A stretch of DNA of 64,000 nucleotides from Candidatus Ruthenibacterium merdavium (GCA_019119935.1 DWWA01000051.1:16090-80089), one strand, 5' to 3'. Numbered from the stretch's first letter, positions 1-9,317 are shown. The notes: generated by a model from the letters alone, not told the origin. Program-made: numbers and translations.

Positions 1-1642
1 GGTGCAGTGGGCGCTGGGCCTGATTCCTGTCAATAACCAGTTTAAGCGCATTATTTTTGCACCCGCAGAGGGGAAAACAGAATTTGCTTTGATGGAAGAG
101 CTGATTTGCCATTATGCTTCTCATGCGTTCGGAAAAAGCAGCGTGCAGGGTAAGGGCATTTTCCGCATTACGCGAAACGCGGATATTTCGGTGGATGAAG
201 GCATGTTTGATCATGATGTGGATTACCGCGAAGTGATGAGCGACCTTTTGAAAAAACGCCGCAAGCTTGCCGCGGTTCGCATGCAGATTACCCCGAAAAC
301 GCCGGACGCAATGATTGACTTTTTGTGCGGAAAGCTGGTTCTTCCGCGCACCCAGTGCTTTGTGCAGTCAGCACCGCCGGATCTTTCGATTGGCTTTCAG
401 CTTGCGGGGCGCCTGGCGCAGGATAACCACCCGGAACGGTTTTACCCGGTGCGCCGTCCGATGCTGCCGCCTAACGGTTTTGATTTAACAAAAGCAGTAC
501 AGAATGAAGACGTGCTGCTTTCATATCCGTATCAAAGCATTCGTCCGTTTATCGTAATGCTGCGCCGCGCTGCTTATGACCCGGATGTTGTTTCTATCAA
601 AATGACGCTGTACCGCGTGGCGCATGAATCCAAAATTATTGAAGCGCTGATTTCGGCGGCGGAGAACGGCAAAGAAGTTGTAGTAGTAGTGGAGCTGCGC
701 GCACGTTTTGATGAGCAGAATAATATTGATTATTCTAAGCAGCTGGAAGAAGCGGGCTGTACGGTGATTTACGGCTTTGAGTCGTATAAGGTACACTCGA
801 AGCTCACGCTGATTACCAAGATTAAAAACGGCCAGACAAGTTATATTGCGCAAATCGGAACCGGTAACTATAACGAGAAAACAAGTGAGCAATATACAGA
901 CTTGTCCTATATCACAACCAAGCCGGAAATCGGTGAGGAGCTGGCAGGCGTGTTCCACAATCTTGCGATTGCAAAGCTGACGCAGGAAGCAGAGCACTTG
1001 CTGGTGGCACCGCTGTGCTTTAAAAGCGTGATGCTGGAAGAAATTGACCGCGAAATTGAAGCCAAGAAGATGGGCAAAGACGCAGGCATGATTTTGAAGT
1101 GCAACTCGGTGAGCGATAAGGAAATCATTGAAAAGCTCAGCGAGGCCTCCTGTGCGGGCGTGAAAATTCAAATGATTGTGCGCGGAATTTGCTGCTTGAA
1201 AGCGGGTGTTCCGGGCAAGACAGAGAATATTACCGTGCGCAGCATTGTGGGGCGTTATTTGGAGCATGAGCGTGTTTATGCGTTTGGCACGCAGGACCGC
1301 CTGCGTGTTTACGTGGCATCCGGCGACTTTTTAACACGCAATACAGAAAAGCGCGTAGAAGTGGGCGTGCGCATTACAGACCGCAAGCTGGTCAATGAAT
1401 TGATGCAGACACTGAATATGCAGCTGCACGATAATGTCAATGCTTCGGTGATGAAACCAGATGGCAGTTATGCGAAAGTGAAACGCATGGAAGGCCAGTC
1501 TGCGATTGACAGTCAGCTTGGCATGTACGACATGCTCAAAACAGCATGGCCGGAAATGCCCACGGGAGGCTTTGCGCCTCAGCAGGTCAGGACGGAGCGT
1601 GTAAAGGTGCGTGCCGTGCGCCGCAGAAAAACGCAGCCCTGA
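1..1642 (+). CDS. ppk1: Polyphosphate kinase 1, C-terminal part (cut by window edge)
   Basis: PPK1 reversibly transfers the terminal phosphate of ATP to polyphosphate. The 5' end lies outside the window; about 546 residues are visible. The two phospholipase-D-like catalytic domains are present. The first carries YKVHSKLTLITK followed by GTGNYNEKTS, and its His is the expected autophosphorylated residue. The second carries EHERVYAFG and RNTEKRVEVGVRI, typical of the PPK C-terminus. The tail is short and basic (VRAVRRRKTQP). A strong hairpin with a T-run follows, so transcription probably ends here. The family call is secure; the true start is unknown. Confidence 0.93.
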   Translation, partial: VQWALGLIPVNNQFKRIIFAPAEGKTEFALMEELICHYASHAFGKSSVQGKGIFRITRNADISVDEGMFDHDVDYREVMSDLLKKRRKLAAVRMQITPKTPDAMIDFLCGKLVLPRTQCFVQSAPPDLSIGFQLAGRLAQDNHPERFYPVRRPMLPPNGFDLTKAVQNEDVLLSYPYQSIRPFIVMLRRAAYDPDVVSIKMTLYRVAHESKIIEALISAAENGKEVVVVVELRARFDEQNNIDYSKQLEEAGCTVIYGFESYKVHSKLTLITKIKNGQTSYIAQIGTGNYNEKTSEQYTDLSYITTKPEIGEELAGVFHNLAIAKLTQEAEHLLVAPLCFKSVMLEEIDREIEAKKMGKDAGMILKCNSVSDKEIIEKLSEASCAGVKIQMIVRGICCLKAGVPGKTENITVRSIVGRYLEHERVYAFGTQDRLRVYVASGDFLTRNTEKRVEVGVRITDRKLVNELMQTLNMQLHDNVNASVMKPDGSYAKVKRMEGQSAIDSQLGMYDMLKTAWPEMPTGGFAPQQVRTERVKVRAVRRRKTQP

Positions 1643-1686
1643 TGCTGTGATAACGCATTCGCGTTTTCAATCAAAATAGAATTCTT

Positions 1687-1732
1687 GCCGCCCGTTCGGT
1701 TGCCGTGAGTGCCGAGCGGGTGGCTGTTTTTT
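1687..1732 (+). terminator. Intrinsic terminator after ppk1
   Basis: A GC-rich stem pairs GCCGCCCGTTCGG with CCGAGCGGGTGGC and is followed by TGTTTTTTC. The remainder of the roughly 300-base gap up to 1948 holds a promoter near 1875-1904 and no convincing gene. Confidence 0.75.
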
Positions 1733-1874
1733 CTTATGCGGAACGAACCATATCGTACCGTATCCGTTTCATTACAGAAAAAGCGCCTTTCGTTACATGT
1801 TGCTTGCGTTTTGCGTAAAGCGGCGGATAAAAAAAGGGGAAATACAGAAAGTGTCCTGAACGAAAAAGCTTTAC

Positions 1875-1904
1875 TTGCTCATCACGCCTTTGCATGGGTA
1901 CAAT
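1875..1904 (+). promoter_or_regulatory. Putative sigma-A promoter of the LytTR two-component operon
   Basis: TTGCTC and TACAAT are separated by 18 bases and lie about 45 bases before the response-regulator start codon. This is a pattern match only. Confidence 0.5.
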
Positions 1905-1948
1905 AGAAGCAGGCTGTAAGCGATGTTGAAACAAAAGGAGGGAAAACC

Positions 1949-2653
1949 ATGCTGAGAATTGCCGTCTGTGATGATGAGCCGCAGATTGTAAAACAGCTGG
2001 CTGACATGGTAATGCAGTGTGCGCCCGACTGCGAGCTGAGCTGTTATGAAGATGGTGAAGCTGTGCTGAAAGCGCAAAAGACGTTTGATCTGATTTTTAT
2101 CGACATTCAAATGAAGCCTTTGAACGGCCTTGAAACTGCAAAAAGGGTTCGCAGTTTAGACGAAGGCGTTTTAATTGTGTTTATCACCGGCTGGAAGGAA
2201 TATGTGTTTGATGCGTTTGATGTAGGCGCTTTTCACTACCTTTTAAAGCCGGTTCAAATAGAAAAGCTTAGGGAAATTCTTCAAAGGGCACAGCGGGAAA
2301 CCGAGCGAAAAAAGCACGCAAAAAAGAAGCAGCTTTTTCTGAAAACAAGAGAGAAAAGCTTTGTGCTCAACGTTGAGAATATTCTGTTTTTGGAAAATGC
2401 TTTGCGAAAAGTAATCATCCACACCGATGCTCAAAAGCTTTTTGTGTACGGGACGATGTCGGAATTTGAAAAAAAGCTCGGTCCCGAGTTTTACCGAAGC
2501 CATCGCGGATACTTAGTAAACATGGCGCGCATTGCGGAATATGACACCGAAATCATCCGCATGGATAACGGCGAAACTGCTTATTTAACGAAGAAGCACT
2601 ACCAGGATTTTGTAAAATGCTATATGCGGTTTTTAAGAAACGGAAGGGAATAA
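1949..2653 (+). CDS. LytTR-family response regulator
   Basis: The 234-residue protein has an N-terminal receiver domain and a C-terminal LytTR DNA-binding domain. Receiver residues visible are the acidic pair D8-D9, phosphoacceptor D52 (FIDIQM), T80 and K100 (LKPV). The LytTR half contains ILFLENALRKVIIHT and FYRSHRGYLVN, typical of AgrA/LytR-type regulators. The start has an excellent Shine-Dalgarno (AAAGGAGGG). The stop is one base from the next gene, a GHKL sensor kinase, so the two form an operon. Targets cannot be deduced; no AgrB/AgrD-like peptide genes are adjacent, so a classic quorum-sensing role is unsupported. Confidence 0.9.
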   Translation: MLRIAVCDDEPQIVKQLADMVMQCAPDCELSCYEDGEAVLKAQKTFDLIFIDIQMKPLNGLETAKRVRSLDEGVLIVFITGWKEYVFDAFDVGAFHYLLKPVQIEKLREILQRAQRETERKKHAKKKQLFLKTREKSFVLNVENILFLENALRKVIIHTDAQKLFVYGTMSEFEKKLGPEFYRSHRGYLVNMARIAEYDTEIIRMDNGETAYLTKKHYQDFVKCYMRFLRNGRE

Positions 2654-2654
2654 A

Positions 2655-4085
2655 ATGACTGATTGGATGCGTCAAATGTTTATGCTGGCGCTGGCTGTAT
2701 TTGAAGGTTTTTGTGCATACCGCTTGTTTCAGGCGTTTGCTTTGCCGCGTTTGAATCAGCCGCGCCGGAGTGCCGTTGTAATCGGTGTGGTATGGGTTTT
2801 GTATCACGGCGTATGTCTTTGGGGAAATTGGGCGTTTTACCCTTCTTCTCTTTGGAATTTAGCGGTGTATCTTTGTTTGCTGTTTGCTGCTGCGCTGGTC
2901 TGGTATCAGGGCAGCGTTTTGCTTAAGCTGTTTTTGGTGGTGCAGTTTGCGGCGATTCACGAATTATCCATCTGGGCGCCAAACAGCTTGCTTGCAGTTC
3001 ATTCGGTGGTGATTGAATTTCTTGGGAATGGAATGAAACACGAATGGTTGTCTGTGAGTGCTTTCATGAGCTTGATTTCAATTTCCAATGTTGGATTATT
3101 CCTTTCGGTGGCAGTGCTCCGAGAGGGGATAACCTATTTTTTCATTCGGAGGATTGTGAAAGCGTACCGCTTTCCGCGCAGATTTGAAAAAAATGTGCTC
3201 CCGTATCTGCTGCCTGCCGCCGCGAGCATTCTCATTGCTGTTATGCTCCGCGTCTTGATGATTGAGGTCGAAAATAACATGCCTGTCACGCTTTATACAC
3301 GATATCCGCTGATCGCTGCGCTCATTCCTGTGCTGGCGGTGATTTTGCTGTTTTCAAACAGCTTCAGCTTTGAATTGTTTCAAAAGATGGCTGCGTTTGA
3401 AGAGCAGCGCACGGAAAAATTAGTGCTGGAAAGTCAGGTGTCCGGTTTGCAAAACTCTATTGCCGAGATGGAAAGCCTTTATGACAGTGTGCGCTCAGTA
3501 AAGCATGATATGAAAAATCACTTGCTTGTTTTGCGAACGCTGGTGCATGAGCAGTCCCCGGGCGGTGAGGCGGAACAATATCTGGAAAATCTGTATCCTC
3601 TCATCGAGCAGATGGACGCGCAAATTCGGACGGGAAATCCGGTGGCGGATGCTGTGGTGAACGCGAAGTTTCAATATGCAAAAAAAGTAATTCCTAATAT
3701 TCGCTTGGATGCGGGAGATTTGCTGGTTTCGAACGTTGTCGCCGTGAAAGCGTTTGATATCGGCATCATTTTAAGCAATGCACTTGATAACGCGGTGGAG
3801 GCTTGTCAAAGGCTTTGCAGGAAAGAGCCGGACGCAGAAACGCAGATTGTGCTCCGCTCCTTTTGGAAAGGAAATATGTACTTTCTGGAAATAGAAAATA
3901 GTTTTGACGGATGCATTGAAAGGGAACCTGACAGCGAATATCTGCGTTCGATGAAGCCCGAACCGGATGAACACGGCATCGGGCTGAAAAATATTCGAGC
4001 ATGTGCGCAAAAGTATAGCGGGGATATGGATTGTATTGTTAAAGGGCGGCGGTTTATTTTATCGGTGATGATGAGAGGAAAGTAG
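2655..4085 (+). CDS. Membrane sensor histidine kinase, GHKL type (AgrC-like)
   Basis: This 476-residue kinase pairs with the upstream LytTR regulator. The first roughly 240 residues are hydrophobic with about six membrane segments. A helical linker and a phosphoacceptor region follow: SVKHDMKNHLL, with candidate His284. The ATP-binding domain shows an N box (LSNALDNAVEAC) and a G box (DEHGIGLKNI). This H-box form is typical of the HPK10/AgrC group. It begins one base after the regulator stop. The sensed signal is unknown; there is no extracellular ligand-binding domain, so sensing is probably within the membrane domain. Confidence 0.9.
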   Translation: MTDWMRQMFMLALAVFEGFCAYRLFQAFALPRLNQPRRSAVVIGVVWVLYHGVCLWGNWAFYPSSLWNLAVYLCLLFAAALVWYQGSVLLKLFLVVQFAAIHELSIWAPNSLLAVHSVVIEFLGNGMKHEWLSVSAFMSLISISNVGLFLSVAVLREGITYFFIRRIVKAYRFPRRFEKNVLPYLLPAAASILIAVMLRVLMIEVENNMPVTLYTRYPLIAALIPVLAVILLFSNSFSFELFQKMAAFEEQRTEKLVLESQVSGLQNSIAEMESLYDSVRSVKHDMKNHLLVLRTLVHEQSPGGEAEQYLENLYPLIEQMDAQIRTGNPVADAVVNAKFQYAKKVIPNIRLDAGDLLVSNVVAVKAFDIGIILSNALDNAVEACQRLCRKEPDAETQIVLRSFWKGNMYFLEIENSFDGCIEREPDSEYLRSMKPEPDEHGIGLKNIRACAQKYSGDMDCIVKGRRFILSVMMRGK

Positions 4086-4227
4086 GAAACGGCGTGTTTT
4101 GCACTGCTTGTGTGTCGTTCGTTACCATAAGATCTATTGTTGATTACATCATCTCTTTTCAGAAAGAAAAACGGTGTTATGCTGAAAGAAAAGAATCGAT
4201 CCGTTCGATAGAAAAGAGGGAAATTGT

Positions 4228-4980
4228 ATGAGAATTACAGGCAATGCTTTTTATCCGTACCAAACACGACTGACACAGCAAAAGCAAAGCGCAAAGGAAG
4301 AGCCGCAACAAGACGCTGTGCAGAAAGAAGAAAAACAGCAAAACACGGTTGACACAAACCAATCCAAACCGTTGACGGCGAGTGAAAAAGCGGAAAACTT
4401 AAAAAACTATTTTTTAGAAAAGTACAAAAGTTACGGGCTGACGCTTTCATCCGGATTGACCCCGGCAAAGCACGGGGTAGCGCCGTCGTTTTCGGTTGAC
4501 CCGCGCGCGATTGAGCAGGCGGCAAACGACCCGCAAAAGGCCAAGGAGCTGGATGACATGCTCAGCGCAGCAGTGATGATTGATTCGAATTGGTTCAATG
4601 CGATGAATCATCCGCCGGAGGTAAAAGTGTCGCTGTCGGTACATATCAATGCGGACGGAACATCCACAGGAATGCTGCGCAGAGAGTACAGCAGTTTAGA
4701 GGCAAAAAACAAGTACGGCGGCTTTGATGCCAACAGCTTTTTAGATGAGCAGGAAGAGCTTTTGAAAAACAAAAAATCTGATTTTGATTACGAAAAGGCT
4801 GTTGGCACCGATTGGTCGGAAAAGCTGACGGAGGAGCTTTGGCAGGAGCATTTAGAGGACAAAAAATGGCTGCGGCAGCTTAGAAATGATGTTCGCATGG
4901 AAGAATGGGTAAGCGGCCAGCAGGAAGAAAGATATTTTTTGACGGGAAAGAAAAATCAATTTATGGACGTAAAGGCGTAA
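4228..4980 (+). CDS. Conserved-looking hypothetical protein, soluble
   Basis: I do not recognise the family. The 250-residue protein begins MRITGNAFYPYQ, then has a Gln/Lys/Glu-rich low-complexity stretch (about residues 15-55), and then a folded-looking charged region. There is no signal peptide or membrane segment. It starts after a reasonable RBS (AAAAGAGGGAAATTGT) and is followed by its own terminator at 5026-5068, so it is probably monocistronic. It lies just downstream of the LytTR two-component system and could be a target, but nothing in the sequence proves that. Codon use resembles the neighbours. Confidence 0.7.
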   Translation: MRITGNAFYPYQTRLTQQKQSAKEEPQQDAVQKEEKQQNTVDTNQSKPLTASEKAENLKNYFLEKYKSYGLTLSSGLTPAKHGVAPSFSVDPRAIEQAANDPQKAKELDDMLSAAVMIDSNWFNAMNHPPEVKVSLSVHINADGTSTGMLRREYSSLEAKNKYGGFDANSFLDEQEELLKNKKSDFDYEKAVGTDWSEKLTEELWQEHLEDKKWLRQLRNDVRMEEWVSGQQEERYFLTGKKNQFMDVKA

Positions 4981-5025
4981 GCAAAACGGGGAGTTTGCAT
5001 GGCGCTGTGTTACGGTATGATGATA

Positions 5026-5068
5026 GGCGGGAAACTGAGCGAAAAGCGAGCAGTTTCCTGCCTTTTTT
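5026..5068 (+). terminator. Intrinsic terminator
   Basis: AGGCGGGAAACTG and CAGTTTCCTGCCT form a stem followed by six T residues. It ends transcription of the hypothetical gene and separates it from the M23/M50 pair. Confidence 0.8.
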
Positions 5069-5183
5069 GCCGATGCGGCGGTGCTGTATCTTTGCTTTCG
5101 GTTCTAAGCACCCTGGTGATTTTCATATACATAACAACATGACTGCAAAAGGCAGACAGAATGAGAAAAGGGTGTGACACGAT

Positions 5184-5999
5184 ATGTGGGAAAAACAGGC
5201 GGGCGATGTGCCGGGCGGACAGCTCCACCCGTGGAAGGAACAGAGAAAGCGCGCGCAGGATATGGGCGAGGATGCAAGTGCACTGCTGTTTGTACAGCTG
5301 GTGCTTTGCGTTATGATTGCTTTGGTGGTGTTTTTTGCAAAAATGTCACAAGCTCCGTTTTTTACTGATATGCGCCAGCAATATCAAGAAATGATTTCTT
5401 ACGGGGTGGAATTCTCATCCGATAACCCCATGATTCGATTTGCAACGGGCGGTGTGGACGCACTGAGAGAGCAGGCGCAGAAAGTGTTGGATGAATTGCA
5501 GGCGTATGAACCCGAAGCACTGACTGGAAGCGGCGGTTTTTGGCCTGTCAAAAGCCGTGAAGTGCCGGACGGAGCTTCTATGGAACGTTATGTGAGTGCC
5601 GAGGAGCTGACGATGCCCCTTACGGGTGTGTTTACTTCCGGCTTTGGATTTCGTGAAAACCCGGTGACCGGGGAAGATGATTTCCATGCGGGTGTTGACC
5701 TTGCGGCGGCGCAGGGAACGCCTGTGAAAAGTGCGCTCAACGGGCAAGTGCTGAAAACGGGTTACACGGATTCCCGCGGCAGCTATATCCTTGTGCGGCA
5801 CGATAATGGGGTACAGACCCTGTATCAGCATCTTTCCTTTGCGGCGGTTCGTCAGGGACAAGCGGTGAAAGCGGGAGAAGTGATCGGCATGGTAGGCAGC
5901 ACGGGGTTATCGACCGGGCCGCACCTGCACTTTGAGCTGCGCGTGAACGGCGTGTGCGTTGACCCCGCGCCCAGTTTGCCTGAATTGCAAAAGGAGTGA
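5184..5999 (+). CDS. Membrane-anchored M23 (LytM) peptidase, SpoIVFA/SpoIIQ-like
   Basis: The 271-residue protein has a cytoplasmic N-terminus, one membrane segment at about residues 33-53, a linker and a C-terminal M23 domain (about 135-265). The zinc and catalytic residues of a LytM endopeptidase are all visible: H168 and D172 (FHAGVD), H216 (YQHL) and HxH at 247-249 (PHLHFE). It is followed eight bases later by a site-2 protease gene, the arrangement of spoIVFA-spoIVFB. In Bacillus, SpoIVFA tethers and inhibits SpoIVFB in the outer forespore membrane. An intact active site suggests this homologue may also cut peptidoglycan. The exact orthology is inferred from context. Confidence 0.82.
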   Translation: MWEKQAGDVPGGQLHPWKEQRKRAQDMGEDASALLFVQLVLCVMIALVVFFAKMSQAPFFTDMRQQYQEMISYGVEFSSDNPMIRFATGGVDALREQAQKVLDELQAYEPEALTGSGGFWPVKSREVPDGASMERYVSAEELTMPLTGVFTSGFGFRENPVTGEDDFHAGVDLAAAQGTPVKSALNGQVLKTGYTDSRGSYILVRHDNGVQTLYQHLSFAAVRQGQAVKAGEVIGMVGSTGLSTGPHLHFELRVNGVCVDPAPSLPELQKE

Positions 6000-6006
6000 G
6001 CGCATC

Positions 6007-6603
6007 GTGCGGCAGTCGGATCGCGCTTTGCTGCTCGGCGGCTTATTGTTTTTTGGCCTGATTTATGATTCCATGGGATTTCTGCGCATGGCGCTTTTAT
6101 GCAGTTTTTTGCATGAGGCGGGGCATGTTTTAGTATTTTTGCTTTGCGCAAGGCGCTGGCCGAAGCTTTACCTTGGGTTTGGCGGCATTGCGCTCAGCGG
6201 TGCGCAGAAGCTGGGGCAAAAACAGGAACTGGCTGTTTTATGTGCGGGCCCGGCGGTGAACTTTCTTTTTGCCGCCGGGCTTTATTTTGCTGCTCAGCAG
6301 CATGCCTCCTACGGAGTATACTTTCTTGCAGCCGTCAGCTTTTGCACGGGTGCATATAACTTGCTTCCGCTGGATTTGCTGGACGGCGGGCGGATTTTGC
6401 AGAATTTGGCGGCGGGCCGTCACACGCCCTTAGCCGCAAAGATTCAGCGATGGATGCTGTTTTTGTTTTGTACGCTGTGCGCGGCGGCTGGGTGCTGTGC
6501 CGCACTGGAATGGCGGGCCCGTGTTGCCGCGTTTTTGGCGGCGGCGTATATTGCGGTGCAGGAATGGGGCCCAAAGCCTCCTCGGCACTCTTTTAAAGCG
6601 TAA
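6007..6603 (+). CDS. spoIVFB: M50 site-2 metalloprotease, SpoIVFB-like
   Basis: This 198-residue polytopic membrane protease is of the SpoIVFB type, which releases pro-sigma-K during sporulation. The zinc motif HEAGH is at residues 36-40 and the third ligand motif LLDGGRI at about 124-130 (D126). No CBS domain is visible, and the protein is shorter than Bacillus SpoIVFB. The GTG at 6007 was chosen because AAAGGAGTGA lies about 7-10 bases upstream; the open frame extends further up but overlaps the M23 gene. The M23 partner immediately upstream supports the sporulation assignment. Confidence 0.82.
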   Translation: MRQSDRALLLGGLLFFGLIYDSMGFLRMALLCSFLHEAGHVLVFLLCARRWPKLYLGFGGIALSGAQKLGQKQELAVLCAGPAVNFLFAAGLYFAAQQHASYGVYFLAAVSFCTGAYNLLPLDLLDGGRILQNLAAGRHTPLAAKIQRWMLFLFCTLCAAAGCCAALEWRARVAAFLAAAYIAVQEWGPKPPRHSFKA

Positions 6604-6757
6604 GGGCGGCATGCCTTCACAGGTGCGTCAACATTTCAAATTGCTTTTTGAAAGAAAATCGAGTATAATAAAACCACTCTTGTGCAAGTGCAGGGGAGCT
6701 TTTGCTCCGCCTGTATTTGCAGCGAAACGCACTGTGAGCGAAAGAAAGGATGTCAGA

Positions 6758-8626
6758 ATGGACGAAGCACTCAAAGCCGCCCTATCCGCCGTACAAAAGC
6801 CCGGACGTTACACCGGCGGTGAGCCGGGATGTGTCTACAAAGAAAAAGAAAAGGTAAGCCTGCGCTTTGCCTTTTGCTTTCCCGACACTTACGAGGTAGG
6901 CATGTCTTTTTTAGGCATGAAGATTCTGTATGAAATTTTGAATGCGCGCGAGGACATCTGGTGCGAGCGCTGTTTTATGCCGTGGGTGGACATGCGCCGC
7001 GAAATGCAGCAGCGCGGCCTGCCGCTGTACGCGCTCGAAAGCAAAGATCCGCTGAGCGAGTTTGACGTGATCGGCTTTACGCTGCAGTATGAGCTGTCTT
7101 ATACGAATATTCTCGCCATGCTCGATTTGGCGGGGCTGCCCTTGCTGTGCGAAGAACGCACCGACGATATGCCCATTATTGTCGCAGGAGGGCCGTGTGC
7201 ATGCAACTCTGAGCCGCTGACGGATTTTATCGACCTGTTCATGCTGGGCGAGGGAGAAATTCAGCTTCCTGCTGTGTGTGATACGATTATCGCCGGGCGC
7301 AAAGCGGGCCTGTCAAAACGCGAAATTTTGAAAAATTGTGCCGCCATTCAAGGCGTTTATATTCCGGCTTTGTATGACGTGGAATATTATGAGGATGGCC
7401 GCGTGAAAGAAATCCGCGCAAACGAAGGCGCGCCGATGCCGATTCGTAAGGCGATTATTGAAGATATGAATACCCAGCCTCTGCCGCAGAATTTTGTTGT
7501 TCCGATGATCGGTGCAGTGCATGACCGTGCACAGATTGAAGTGCTGCGCGGCTGTGTGCGCGGGTGCCGTTTTTGTCAGGCAGGCTTTTTATACCGCCCG
7601 ATGCGCGAGCGCGATGCGGCTTTGCTGAGCACGGCGGGCAAAGCACTGTGCGAAAATACGGGCTATGATGAGATTTCCCTGACCAGCCTTTCCACCAGTG
7701 ACCACAGCGATTTGGAAACGCTTCTCGATGATATGCTGGATTGGACACAAGATGAGCATGTGAGCATGTCGCTGCCTTCTTTGCGCGTGGACAACTTCTC
7801 CCAGAGCTTGGTGGAAAAAATCAGCCGTGTACGCAAAAGCGGTTTGACCTTTGCCGCCGAGGCAGGCACACAGCGTTTGCGCGACGTCATCAACAAAAAC
7901 GTCACATGGGAAGAAATTGAACGCACCTGCAAGCTGGCATTCGGGGCGGGATATACGTCGGTAAAGCTGTACTTTATGATGGGCCTGCCCACGGAAACCA
8001 TGGAGGATATTGAGGGCATTGCCGAAACGGCACAGCGCATTGTGGATCTTTATTATGCAAACCCCGACCATCCGAAGGGCAAGGGGGTGCAGGTGTCTAT
8101 CAGTGTGGCCTGCTTTGTGCCGAAGCCTCACACGCCGTTCCAGTTTGTCCCGCAGGACAAGCCTGAGGTTTTGCGGGAAAAGCAGCAGCACCTTTTGCAC
8201 AGCGTGAAAAGCCGTAAAATCAGCGTGAGCTATCACGACAGCAAAACCAGCTTTTTGGAAGGCGTATTTGCAAAAGGCGACCGCCGTTTGGGCAAAGTGT
8301 TGTTAGAGGCTTACCGCCGCGGCTGTGCCTTTGACGGCTGGGAAGAGCACTTTTTGTTTGAAACTTGGATGCAGGTATTTGAGGACTTGGGCGTAGACCC
8401 GTCATTTTATGTCCACCGTGCCATTGGCTTGGATGAGGTAACCCCGTGGAGCCATATGGACTACGGCATCAGCCACGATTATCTCGTGCGCGAATACAAA
8501 AAGGCACTTGACGCGAAAACGACGAAGCCGTGCAACCGTGCCTGCGCAGGCTGCGGCGCGAATCAACTGCTGAAAGGGGGCGTGTGCTTTGATTACAGCA
8601 AGACTGTGGTTCACCAAAACGGGTGA
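6758..8626 (+). CDS. B12-binding-like radical SAM protein, TIGR03960 type
   Basis: This 622-residue radical SAM protein has an N-terminal domain ending in the conserved AGGPCACNSEPL segment. The cluster motif is GCVRGCRFCQAGF (CxxxCxxC). A C-terminal Cys-rich tail contains CNRACAGCG. The family is widespread in Clostridia, is always followed by a DUF2344 partner and has no proven reaction. The ATG at 6758 follows AAAGAAAGGA; the longer open frame overlaps the M50 gene. It overlaps the next gene by 38 bases, implying translational coupling. Confidence 0.88.
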   Translation: MDEALKAALSAVQKPGRYTGGEPGCVYKEKEKVSLRFAFCFPDTYEVGMSFLGMKILYEILNAREDIWCERCFMPWVDMRREMQQRGLPLYALESKDPLSEFDVIGFTLQYELSYTNILAMLDLAGLPLLCEERTDDMPIIVAGGPCACNSEPLTDFIDLFMLGEGEIQLPAVCDTIIAGRKAGLSKREILKNCAAIQGVYIPALYDVEYYEDGRVKEIRANEGAPMPIRKAIIEDMNTQPLPQNFVVPMIGAVHDRAQIEVLRGCVRGCRFCQAGFLYRPMRERDAALLSTAGKALCENTGYDEISLTSLSTSDHSDLETLLDDMLDWTQDEHVSMSLPSLRVDNFSQSLVEKISRVRKSGLTFAAEAGTQRLRDVINKNVTWEEIERTCKLAFGAGYTSVKLYFMMGLPTETMEDIEGIAETAQRIVDLYYANPDHPKGKGVQVSISVACFVPKPHTPFQFVPQDKPEVLREKQQHLLHSVKSRKISVSYHDSKTSFLEGVFAKGDRRLGKVLLEAYRRGCAFDGWEEHFLFETWMQVFEDLGVDPSFYVHRAIGLDEVTPWSHMDYGISHDYLVREYKKALDAKTTKPCNRACAGCGANQLLKGGVCFDYSKTVVHQNG

Positions 8627-9245
8627 GGCCTCCTATATTTCTCTCTTAGATTTGCAGCGCGTCATGCAGCGTGCGCTCAAGCGTTCGGGTTTGCCGGTTT
8701 GGTACACGCAGGGCTTTAACCCGCACATTTATATGACATTTTCTGCGCCGCTCGCCTTGGGGCAGGAGAGCCTGACGGAGTCGCTTGATTTCCGCTTAGC
8801 CGAGGAAGTGAACTGGACGGCGGCATGCGATACGCTGAACGGCTGTTTGCCGCGCGGCATTCGCGCCGTGCGCGTCGAGGAAGCTAAGATGGACCCTTCG
8901 CAAATTGCCGCGGCTTGCTATGAGCTGAGCGTAAGCAAGGAGTATGCCGGAAAAGCGCGCGAAGCGTTTGACGCTTACAACGAAGCGGCGCAGGTGATTG
9001 TCGTGAAAGAAGGCAAACGCGGCAAGAAAAAAGAGCTGGATTTAAAGCAGTATGCTCCGGTGCTCGATTATAAAAACAAAGACGGCGGGCTGGTGGTTCG
9101 CTTAACGCTTCCGGCCGGCAACACGTTTACGGTAAACCCTGCCATGATTTTGACATGGCTTTCCGAGAATCACGGACTGGAAAGCTATCGGGTGCAGATT
9201 TTGCGCACCGGCTTGCAGACCGCCGAGGGAAAAGCGTTTGTGTGA
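8589..9245 (+). CDS. DUF2344 / TIGR03936 radical-SAM-associated protein
   Basis: The 218-residue protein begins at a TTG with AAAGGGGG eight bases upstream. It has the characteristic start RLWFTKTGEASYISLLDLQ and the FNPHIYMTFSAPLALG segment of DUF2344. It is the obligate neighbour, sometimes the fusion partner, of the TIGR03960 radical SAM enzyme and overlaps its 3' end. The biochemical role is unknown; the pair is commonly found next to ribosome or ribonuclease genes, and here rplS follows, which suggests a translation-linked role. Confidence 0.88.
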   Translation: MITARLWFTKTGEASYISLLDLQRVMQRALKRSGLPVWYTQGFNPHIYMTFSAPLALGQESLTESLDFRLAEEVNWTAACDTLNGCLPRGIRAVRVEEAKMDPSQIAAACYELSVSKEYAGKAREAFDAYNEAAQVIVVKEGKRGKKKELDLKQYAPVLDYKNKDGGLVVRLTLPAGNTFTVNPAMILTWLSENHGLESYRVQILRTGLQTAEGKAFV

Positions 9246-9288
9246 GCACCTATATTTTTAAGTTTTTTGCTAAAAATCGTGATAACGC

Positions 9289-9317
9289 TTGCTTTTTGAG
9301 AGGGTTTATGCTATCAT
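9289..9317 (+). promoter_or_regulatory. Promoter of the rplS operon
   Basis: TTGCTT and TATCAT are separated by exactly 17 bases, about 117 bases before the rplS start. Confidence 0.7.

Noticed and set aside
5174..5368. Open frame overlapping the M23 gene start
   Set aside because: It is an out-of-frame shadow of the M23 gene with Arg/Cys/Gly-rich content.
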